From the NCBI RefSeq assembly GCF_032854445.1, contig NC_088300.1, forward strand, positions 21,559,608 to 21,623,607: a stretch of DNA of 64,000 bases. Reading direction: 5' to 3'. Shown in pieces: positions 37,401-49,125 of this stretch. Every line of letters begins with the position of its first letter. The first letter of the stretch is position 1. This DNA comes from Liolophura sinensis. Taxonomy: Eukaryota > Mollusca > Polyplacophora > Chitonida > Chitonidae. Under the pieces are notes generated by a model that was not told the origin of the DNA, did not search any database, and was given only the letters and a program-made list of their open reading frames with translations. A program made the translations under genes and the position numbers.

Positions 37401-40400
37401 CCGCCCAGCGTACATACAAACATTAACAAGACCTCCCATTCAGATAACACAGGAGCTTCGTGCTAGACTGCATGAAACCCGTTCACTGTAGAGTGCTGGC
37501 TACAGGGTGTGTATTCCAATTCTGTCTGGTACATGTGGCCAAGCACTGCTATTTGAGAGCAGTTTTTTTTTTTTCTTTTCACTGTCTTTCACCATCGTCC
37601 CAATGAACATTGCCAATAACAGTCACCAATTCAAATCCAGTTGATTCCTGCCAACCTTTCTTCCCTATTTTTCTTCAATTACCATGAAATTATTTGGCAC
37701 CAGTCTACTAGTCCTAGCAACATGGGGTTCATATCCAGTCTACCCCTTACCTATTCTGTACCTTCTTCTTACTAAATTCATATCTGAGAAATTCATTTGG
37801 AGAGTTTAGTGTCTGATATGGATTACATCTTTTTTGTGGCTCGTATTAGACAAAGCTGGGATCTTTTCAGAAGAGCACAGAACTAATAGATTTGAACTCA
37901 CAGTGGTGGGGAAAGTGAAAGGTTTTTGAAATTGGCAGCTAAAAGGTGTGTGTACAGACTGCTGCAAAGCCGTATAACTGCATGTAGTTCTAGTTTAATT
38001 TGTATTCTAATTGTTCGTGGACATAAGCCATGGTTTTCTTTCTTCTGTTTGTCAGGTGGCCTCACAAGAGGAGGGTTTATCTTTACCTTGGCCTGCATCA
38101 TTGTATCTTTCTGTCAGATAAATAGCAGCTCTATCCGTTTTCATGGTTATATTGTTCTATTTGTTCTCAATTTGTTTGTTAGATGGAAACTGATAGAACC
38201 ATGCAGTACTTTGTTTTCACATTCATATTCTGTACCTGACTGCTTTCTCTACTTGATTCCAAGTATAATGAATATTCTGATTTGCCAGGAAGCAAAAAGG
38301 GGAGCAGTGATCTACTTTGTCCTGACCCAGATGTACCTGATTCTGCTGGTCTGTTTGTAAGGTATCCACCCAAGGAGCAATGCTGTATTTTGTCCTGACC
38401 CGGATGTACCTGATTCTACTGTTCTCTTTGTAATGTATCCCGGATGTACCTGATTCTGCTGTTCTGTTTGTAAGGCAGCCTCCTGGGGAGCAGTGCTGTA
38501 TTTTGTCCTGACGTGCATATACCTGTTTCTTTGTGTGCTGTTCTCTTTGTCAGGTTGTCACATGAGGAGCAGTGCTGCACTTTGTCCTGGTCTGTATGTA
38601 CATGTACCTGCATTTATGTTTACTGTTTTGTTTGTCAGGTAGCCACACGAGGAGCAGTGCTGTACTTTGTCCTGGCCTGGATGTACATGTACCTGCATTT
38701 ATGTTTACTGTTCTGTTTGTCAGGTAGCCACACGAGGAGCAGTGCTGTACTTTGTCATGGCCTGGATGTACATGTACCTGCATTTATGTTTACTGTTCTG
38801 TTTGTCAGGTAGCCACACGAGGAGCAGTGCTGTACTTTGTCGTAGCAGACCTGGCCAGCATTGATGTCATGTACCAGTTCTCCCTGAGCTGGTTCCAGGA
38901 GATGTTCACAGCAAGCATCAACCCCACCTCAGAGAACCGGCCCCAGAGCACCAATACACCCTTCCTAAGCGGAACCCTGCGGCCACGAAGCCGGGAAAGC
39001 TTGGACATATCCACACCAACACCTCGGGTGTCTGACACAGACCTGGCATCTCACATGAGGAGCATGATAGAGCACCTTTCCTCCAGCATCTATCGTGTGG
39101 TGTCCGTGGCACTGTTTGGGCACCACCAGCTCACATTCTCGCTCATGCTGTGCACTAGTATCCTAAGAGCAAACCCCTCCCCCCGCCAGCCTGATTCCCA
39201 ATACAACAATTCTGAGGTAATCCCAGATGGGGAGTGGCAGACATTTCTACAAGGACACGTCCTGGCAAGCATGCTGGACGAAGAGCAGTTGGCTAACCAT
39301 GACGGTCAGTGGTGGTCACACACATTTAATTTTTAAGTATCCTGTAAATAAATAAATAGGTACTTTCTTTTCATTTATCAAAGGTCTTCTAGAGAGTAGT
39401 TCTCTAGTTGTGAAGTTCTGACATCCTATGTATTCTTTTCCTTACATAGCATATTATCTACCAACGAGAGGTAAATTACTGGGAAGATTTATGATTTTTT
39501 TTTTCTTCATTTTACAGCATTAATTTTCACAAATGGATGCATTTTGATGCATGATGCATTGTCTGGTTTGATGAACATTGTGCTTAAAAATGTTAATTGT
39601 CAGAATATTTTTGAAAACAGAACCTCTGTTTTATCATTCCAAGTTACTTGTGTACGGACATTAATACAGCATTCCAATACTGTAAAATACACCAGGAAAG
39701 GGCTAGAGCTGATATGTGACATTACTGCTTGTGTATATGTGCCTAACATAATTGAGATTTACACACTTCTAATTTAAGGACTTTTTGTAATGTGTAGCAG
39801 TTTGTTCATCCAGAAAAAAACGTTTTGTCTTTCTACACCATGTATGCTATTATATGCGCTGTCGTAAAACAAAATTGTAGCGTGAAAAGGGGAGAAGGTT
39901 ATGACATTTTGTGGAAGAAAATCATGATATATTCTGTTTTTGCATTAAGTAATATTGTACTATTCTCTGATAACGTGTGTGTATTTCTGTGGTGTGTTGC
40001 AGGCCTAAGCGCCATGGAGAGGCTGGAGATACAAAGTGCTGAGTATGCAGAGTCTGAGAGGAAGAGTAAACGTCCTCCATCGTGGATAAGTGAGCGAATG
40101 TGGCGCCAGTGCCAGTACCTGGAAATCACCCTTGCCCCATTCTCACTGCTCTGCCGCAGTCTCATCTCTAACAAGGCCCAGTGGCAGGCCTTTTACACCA
40201 GCATGGACCCCTATGAGCTCATGGCCAGGAAGTACCTAAAGAGCTCAGATGGTACATATACTTAGTTTGTACAAAGGCTTCTTCAAGAGTGTATCAGATA
40301 ACACCTGTATTATATGAAACAAGCGTGTACTAACTGATATACATGTAGGTGGTATTCATACATTTGATCAGCATGTGCAAAGACCTGCATCAGACCTAAG

Positions 40401-43400
40401 CAAATTCAGTAGTTCAGCATACCCTAATTTTTAAATCTTTTCAACAACCTCTGAAACCAGTAGTTTGAAACATTCTGTATTGGAGAAGCAACGAGCAACA
40501 GTTGATTCTTTTTAGGAATCAACTGTTGCGAGTTGTTTCTCGTACTTAAACATGTTTGCAGTAATGTAACAAATATTGATTCGTTTTCAAGAATCACACA
40601 GTGTCATTTCAAACTTTACAATTAGCGTCAATGAATGCTGGCTGTGCAGCATTTATTTGCATAGTTGAACATAATACGTAGCATGGTTGATCTTTCTTGA
40701 CGGTGTTACATGAAGTTTTGGTGCAACAGGACTAAATCTTTAAGCCAATGGGAGTCCAGTTGGTTTTACTCAATATAGGTTACTACATGAGCTTATATCT
40801 ATACACCTTTCCCAATACCAGTTGATTCTTGGAAAAGAAGCGATCGGCTATAAAGGAATTCGGTCACAGCAAACGTTTAAAGTCGTCCAAAAAGACAAGG
40901 TTGCATGGCCTTCCAGGTTAGCTGGAATGTTTTAGAGCCTTGTGTTTGTGGGTTCCAATCCTGCTCTACCATGCACCAAACGAAGGCGCACTCAGGTGCT
41001 ACAAGTCGTCACCCTTCACCACTCAAACCACTAACTCCCAGGTGTGGATTCTTGAAAAACATTGAACAGCTCAGACAATAGCATAAGGTCATAGCAAACA
41101 TTTAAGAGAGAATAATTGGCACAGTTTTATGAAGCTTGCATCTTTAGTGACACAAACAAATGAATGTAGGTTTAATTTTCATAAAAATTGTAGGCATAAA
41201 TTCCACCAAACAAGTGCTTTATAGGTCTAAAAGGTTGAACATTTACCTCATTTCCTGACATGTTAGGTGTTTTATTGATTAGGAACAAAGTGTATTAAAT
41301 CTGGCATTACCTGTCCTAGTCACTTAACCAGACGTGAAATTTCTGAAAGAAGTGGGGAAAACAAGGAAGTGGTGGAAGTACATGACTGGGCAGAGCCGTC
41401 CATTGGTTTGTCCAAAGAATAAAAAGCCTGGGTGTATACAGATGACATGGTTTTCTGCACATTAACTTTAATAGGTGAAATATTCTTCAATATGGCTTCA
41501 AACACCAAATAAATAAAGGTGATTCTGATTTAAGAAGTGGTCTTACTGTCTACCAAACAATATGGCTTTCTCCTCTGGGGGAAAGTCTGTCTGCCGCATG
41601 CAGGAAAGTTGTTCATTTACTTACCAGTTAGGCCTTGTGGTTTACTGCAGTTTACTCTACCCATAAAATTACCACCCTAATACACATGTATGTCAAAAAT
41701 TTGCACTACGTTCGACGTAAATGAATAAGTACATGTACAAGTGAAATCTGCATCACTGTTTTGTCAGATGACACATCTCTAAACTTGGTGGTCTTTGAGT
41801 GGGAGAGGCTGACCTCCTTCCAGAGGTTACTTATGATCCGTATCCTGCGTCCTGATGTCCTCACTGCTACCTCACGTCTCTTCGTGGAGAAACACCTTGG
41901 CCCGTCTTACCTGTCATCTGGATCCTTTGATCTGAAGGAAATTTACGAGGAGTCCACAGCAAAGACACCCTTAGTCTTCATCCTTTCACCAGGTCTGTTG
42001 GACACTGTACTTTGTGTCAAAATAAAACAATTAGTCACCATAATAACACTTGCCTTGCAAGAGTATTTTGATAACATTACAATGAGCATAAACTGTTTCA
42101 CAGGACTAAGGTCATGGTAAAGGACCTAAAAAGGTATTGTTTTTGGAGGCAAGTGAATACCATCAAAATATTATTTTTAATAATATTTGTACAATAGGAT
42201 ATCATCCTTCTTTTCAGAAAACCTTTTTCAGACCGACAAGACTCTCAGAATTTTGGGCCAAATACATACCTGGATATATATTTTCTGATTTACATCTCGA
42301 GACTTTGTGCATGTCTTAATGTAATTTGATACATGTACGTATGAATATATGCATATGATATATATGTTGTGAACACGTGCTATTAACTCTGTTTGTGTGG
42401 TGTCATTGCACAGGTTCTGACCCTGCCTCGCAGTTACTCAGGTTTGCTAAGGAGTTAAGGGGGAGCACATTACACCTAGACATGATCTCCCTGGGGCGGG
42501 GCCAGGGTCCTAAGGCAGAGGAGCTCATCTCTAAGGCCCAGATCCTGAAGGGTCGCTGGGTGTTTCTACAAAACTGTCACCTAGCTGCCTCCTGGATGCC
42601 TAAACTACAAGCCTTAGTTGAAAGGTAAAAACCATCACTCTAGAAAACTGAATACAATAATTTGAAACTTTTTAGTTGCAAAATACACAAAATTTAATTC
42701 CTTAAATTGAGTTTTTAAAGCTCATATTGTATCATCATAGATGGGAAGGTCTTTCAGTAATCTGCAGATGGCCGTGGGATTCCTCCCATCATAATTCCTG
42801 TAATCCTCATGTAAGTGAAATATTCTAGAGTAAGATGTGGAACACCAATCAAATAAATGAATCAGTTTGCATCACAGATGTGACACTTTTGTCAGATGAA
42901 GAACAGTTCATCATATATTAAACAATTACAACATGACTATTACAGTCCAACAGCATGATAGCAGAGTCCATGAGTGTATGAATTGTTTTCTCTGCTCTCT
43001 TCCTGCACCCAGATTCAGCCGGCCTCAACCTGGTCAGGACATCGACCCTCAGTTCAGACTCTGGCTCAGCTCTAAGCCTGACCCTAGCTTTCCTGTTTCC
43101 ATTCTACAGAAGGGACTCAAGGTATGTCACTTCAAAGGTTTGGCCTACAAAGCAGTGAGTACATGTTTTCAGTGAAGGTAATTTTTTTTTTACACATAAA
43201 AATGCTGACTGATTTCGTTCATGCTTGTTGATTGACTATTATCATTTTCATGATTGTAGTGTATACATAGTGAGTTAAAAATGCTTCTTTTTTGTCCTTT
43301 TATTATCAGCATGTTATCTGAAACTTCACTCAGCATGCCAGTCATTGTTTGTTACTCTATAAAAGGTGGTTTTACCGTATCCCTTGCATGTCCCATCAGA

Positions 43401-46400
43401 GTATGTATGAACTGATGGGAACCTAGGGTAGCAGTTTCACTCAGGAGCACGCTGAAAGTCCCACATGACCTATATGCCATTTGGTGTTTTTGTTTTGTCA
43501 GATGACAATTGAGCCACCTCAGGGACTGAAGGCCAACCTGCTCAGGTCATTTGGCTCTGGGGGATCAGGGAATGTCACACAGAAAATGTATGAGGAAGGC
43601 AGAGCTGGTGCCAACTGGAAAAGCCTACTCTTCAGTCTTTGCTTTCTGAATGGAGTTCTGCATGAGAGGAAAAAGTATGGTGCCTTAGGCTGGAACATCC
43701 CATACGAATTCAATGATTCAGATTTAGAGGTTAGCCATTACCTGTGATGATTATTGATTTCCACTGTTTATCTATACTTTCAACATTTTGATGAAGAGCA
43801 GAATAATATATTTGTAACAGTGTTCACATCCATATAAAACAAGGCCAGAGTTTGAGCTTCTGTGAGTTTGAGCTGAGTTTCTCTCAGGCTCTGTCCGTTT
43901 CCTCCCGCCATAATTCATAAAAGTGAAATATTCTTATAAACTAATCAAACCAAATCAAATACTAATGTACTACTACAGCATGTACTCCTATGTCATATTT
44001 TGGATTGGGTCTCTGCTTGAGTATGGTATAATGTCCAGCTGCCTGCTAAGGAATCATGCTCATATAGCTGTACATTTAAGTATTCATAGAATTGGTGTTT
44101 TACACTGCACTCTGAAGAATATTTCACTTATATGATAGTGGGCAGTAACATTGTTGGAGGAAGCCCATGGCCATGTTCAGAGTCATCATGCTGCGCTAGC
44201 ACATTAACCACCCAACCATGGAGATCGCATATATATGTAGATGTTCAATCATATGGTTACAATGTGCATAAACTATTAACAAGTGCCCTGGAAAAAAAAA
44301 TTTACTCTTTGTCATGTACATTATTCCAGTATTGAAATCTGGGTATGTTTAAGTAAAACCATGGTTTGCCATTGTTACATGTACATGTATCAGTAGCACA
44401 CAACTTTAGGGTGTATAGTGATGTGAATATCTTGTGTTTGCAGGTGTCAGTCCTCCAGCTACAGATGTTACTGTCAGAGCAGGACAGTGTGCCCTGGAAA
44501 GCCTTGACTTTCCTGACTGGTGAGGTAACCTATGGTGGCCGTGTGACTGATGAGTGGGATCGGCGCTGCCTCCTGAGCCTGCTCGAGAGATTTTACCATC
44601 CCCATGTCTTGTCCCCTAACCACAAGTTCTCCTCTGATGGGGTGAGTAGAGAAGCTGGGAGGGGAAATGTATTGCATTTGAAATGTATCCAAATTGTGTA
44701 CCTTGCTAGTTTATAAGTTGCCATTATCAAAATCTATATAGTGATGATCACTGTTCATTTATTCCTAACATGGTAGTCTTATTCAACAAAATGAGTATAG
44801 CCCATAGCCCTGGGTTAAGTGGAATTAGACCCAAGTTAAACAGAATTGTGAGCATAAATGTTCTATATGAAGTGTATATATTTCTATATGTTTTCTATAC
44901 ACACATAGTGGAATTGAATATTTCAGAGATGTGCACTTTCAGACACCGCTCCATTGCATAGTCATGTTTGGGTATTTGCTGTCTGCCCCAGGTGTACAAG
45001 AGTATCAGTGCTGACCTGAGCTATGAGGGTGTGGTCCAGTACATAGAGGCCCTGCCAGAGGCTGACTACCCTGAGGTGTTTGGCATGACTGAGAACGCAG
45101 AAAATGCTTTCAGGCAATGGCAGGGGAACACTCTAGTGGAGACCATTCTCAGTGTTCAACCTAGACTAGGAGGAACTGTGAGCAGGTAAGGTGATCAGTA
45201 GCAGAAGTTCTCTGTACTCACCTGTGTGATAGAGGATACCTTCAGACAATGGCAGGGGAACATTCTAGTGAAGACTATTCTCAGTGTTGAACCTAGACTG
45301 GGAGGAGCTGTGGGCAGGTAAGGTGACAAGTAGCAGAAATTTCCTGTTCCCACCTGTCTGATAGAGAACGCCTTCAGACAGTAGCAGGGGAACACTCTAG
45401 TGAAGACCATTCTCAGTGTTGAACCTAGACTGGGAGGAGCTGTGGGCAGGTAAGGTGACAAGTAGCAGAAATTACCTGTTCCCACCTGTCTGATAGGGAA
45501 CGCCTTCAGACAATGGCAGGGGAACATTCTAGTGAAGACCATTCTCAGTGTTGAACCTAGACAGGGAGGAGCTGTGGGTAGGAAAGGTGACAAGTAGCAG
45601 AAATTTCCTGTTCCTTCCTGTCTGTTAGAGAACGCCTTCAGACAGTGGCAGGGGAACATTCCAGTGGAGACTATTCTCAGTGTTGAACCTAGACTGGGAG
45701 GAGCTGTGGGCAGGTAAGGTGACAAGTAGCTGAAGTTACCTGTTCCCACCTGTCTAATAGAGAACGCCTTCAGGCAGTGGCAAGGGAACACTCTAGTGGA
45801 GACCATTCTCAGTGTTGAACCTAGACTGGGAGGAGCTGTGGGCAGGTAAGGTGACAAGTAGCAGAAATTACCTGTTCCCACCTGTCTGATAGACAACGCC
45901 TTCAGACAGTGGCAGGGGAACATTCCAGTGGAGGCCATTCTCTTTGTTGAACCTAGACTGGGAGGAGCTGTGGGTAGGAAAGGTGACAAGTAGCAGAAAT
46001 TACCTGTTCCCACCTGTCTGATGGAGAACGCCTTCAGACAGTGGCAGGGGAACACTCTAGTGGAGACCATTCTCACTGTTCAGCCTGTACTAAACTGACA
46101 TTTGATGAGATCGTACTAGACCTGTGTCAGGACATCACCTGTGTGTGTTAGTTACCTGTACAATACCATTGTGTTGTAGGTCAGGTAAGACAAATGATGA
46201 GATTGTACTAGACCTGTGTCAGGGCATCACCTGTGTGTGTTAGTTACCTTTACAATACCATTGTGTTGTAGGTCAGGTAAGACAAATGATGAGATTGTAC
46301 TAGACCTGTGTCAGGGCATCACCTGTGTGTGTTAGTTACCTGTACAATACCATTGTGTTGTAGGTCAGGTAAGACAAATGATGAGATTGTACTAGACCTG

Positions 46401-49094
46401 TGTCAGGGCATCACCTGTGTGTGTTAGTTACCTGTACAATACCATTATGTTGTACATGTAGGTCAGGTAAGACAAATGATGAGATTGTACTAGACCCGTG
46501 TCATGACATCACCTGTGTGTGTTAGTTACCTGTACAATACCTGTGTGTTGTAGGTCAGGTAAGACAAATGATGAGATTGTACTAGACCTGTGTCATGACA
46601 TCACCTCTCAGCTGCCCCCCACTGTAGAGGAACTGGGCTTGGCTGCTGATCTTTCTGGTAAATCATGTCACCTCACACTTAGACAAGTACTGAACCAGGA
46701 GGTCATCAAACCGCAGGAACAGACCACTTCACGTAGAGGTAAGACTAGGCTCTTTGGCACAACAAATTGATGTACACAGACAATACTAGTACATATATAA
46801 ATATTTCTAGACAGTTTGAGTGTTGATTAAATATGGATAGTGCTATATTTAATTTCCGTGGCTGGATATTTGGTGTTGCTGTGAATGTTGACAGTGCTTT
46901 TAATGTGCAATTTTGTAATCTGCATAAGAGAAGATTTAAAGGCAAAGAAAATAATATTTAAAACATGAAGTGTATGTCGGATGAAAAAACATTAAATTCT
47001 GTCCAGGAATTTTTTCAGAAATTTCCTGATTTTTTCTTTTTTTTTTTTTAAATTTTATCAACCATTTAAAATGCATTTGAAACATTAATATTGTACTGTG
47101 GCCTTTCTGGCCATATTGTGACTACTGACATCACGTGATATTTTTTGCCGCACATGCAGACTGCCTGACTTCGGCATTCAAAATGCATTTGCCGAGTGGA
47201 CACAGAAACAAACTACATGTCACCTAAAGTATTTATTAATGAACACATTTTGCTTGATTGTGACTGATTCATCCACTAATAAAGGGCCCCTTAAAAGGTT
47301 TTTGTGAAGTTGGTCTAATTTAATATGAGAAAACTTAACTTTTGGTATCAAAGATTCATTTTAAGGCCACTTGCGTAATTCTAAAAGGACATGGTTTACG
47401 CATCAAGCTTTAGGTTAAATTCAGCAAAAAATCTGAATATTTCACCAATGATATCCACTGGATTCAAATAAATCACTGTAGAGTTTGATGTTTTAAAATA
47501 ATTTTAATCTGTTGGAAAAATTCTAATAAAAAAAGGATCCATTTTTTGTCAGATTTTATGCCTCTGCACAGACCTAGTGTTGTTTTAGTCTTATTTCATT
47601 GCCATTGTAGTTGGTTCAGGGTCCACATCAGGTGGCCGCAGCCCTCTGGGTAAATCAGCCCTCCTTACAGTTCTGCGTCAGGAGATTGACAGGTTTGACA
47701 TCCTGCTTCATTTGATCCACAAGTCCTTACAGGGGCTTACCCTGGCAGTGAAGGGGGAAAGGGTAATGTCTGAGCAGCTGGAGGAAGCGTACTATGCCCT
47801 GCTGAACCAGAGGGTGCCTGCTCAGTGGAAGGTATGTAGTAACAGTGAAAACAGCAACAGTGGAAATTACATTGGAGTGGTCTTAATGTACTAAACAAAG
47901 TTTGCTTGACAAACGCCACAAATAACTTAAATATACTTGGTATAAATGGCAATCAAAAATAACAGTCAGACGGAACCATCCTGTGGGACAAGATTTTCCC
48001 TGAGGGTGAGTGTACAGTAATTTTTGAGACACTAACAACTGTGGTTAGAGAACCTCTAAAGAAAACGTGAAATAGGCCTATATGTAGATGCCTGCCTAGT
48101 GAAAGGGAGCTGGCTACTGTTCCGGTGATACAGATGTATCACCACAAGTACGTGATGGTGAGCTTGTTACTGCACGTGTGCACTCCAGGTGTTTGGTTAT
48201 ACATATGTGACCCTTTAGGACTCACCCTGTTACATACCCTATCTATCTCAATATACACAGTCAAAATGTCATAATTCAGATTCAGAAAAGTCTCCATCTA
48301 TCTCTGTCATCTGTGTTACCACCTGTTCATGTGTTTCTGCAGGCTGCAGCCTACGAGTCATGTAAGCCACTGGCAGCCTGGGTAAGAGACCTGGTCAGGA
48401 GGGTTGAGTTCTTCTCTAGCTGGGCAGAGTTGATCACTTCCAGGTATGAGAACCGACTCAAGGTCAGTGTATCAGGCCGCAGACTCTCGGAGGCATCATC
48501 AGAGTCAGAGAGAGACCAGCCCCGTGCCTTCTGGCTCTCAGGCTTCTACTTCCCACAAGGTAGGATGGCAAGATCACATAAACCCTATTTTTCCGGTTAT
48601 AGAGTTCAAATCCATGGGCTGATTTCACAAATTAGCCATTTTTGACTTAAGGCAAAGTTTAAAAACTTGTCAGTGTACTTAGTTTGAAATTTGGATGCAG
48701 TTGACATCTGATAATGTTTATGAGGATGTTAGAATTGTTCAGAAAATGATTTTGTGAAATCAGTCCCTGATTGTGTAATTTTGTCTGTGCTCGTCTTATG
48801 ACATTTTTGGTACAAGTCTCTCATGAATTTATCCTGGTTACAGTGTTACAAAATCATATTAATTTTTTTTTATGGCCCCCTTGTAAATGGAATATCTTAT
48901 GTGCAAGATATCTCTGAAATCTTATGTGCAAAATTTTGTACAGTCTTTCTTATCACACTATAAGTATGGTCATTAATTTTTAAAGACCAAATTTTTTTTA
49001 TCTTTTTATTTTTGGCAGTGTTACAGAGTTTGGACTGGGGTTTTCCTTTTACATACCTAAATGTTTATTGATTTTGCTCGTAACCTAGAAAGAT

Positions 49095-49125
<31 letters not shown>

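Noticed and set aside
38752-38808. Earlier start of dynein exon 18 as suggested by a 194-codon open frame
   Set aside because: The extra N-terminal part is the preceding repeat unit in another frame. The dynein frame begins at 38809, after TTGTCAG.
37926-38812. Hydrophobic 144- and 99-codon open frames on + that look like membrane proteins
   Set aside because: They run through copies of the 85-bp exon 18 acceptor array and its pyrimidine tracts. Hydrophobicity comes from T-rich intron ends.
45195-46076. 293-codon open frame on the - strand
   Set aside because: It is the reverse of the 132-bp array. The unit is a multiple of three, so absence of stops in one unit carries through all. The 44-residue repeat has no family likeness.
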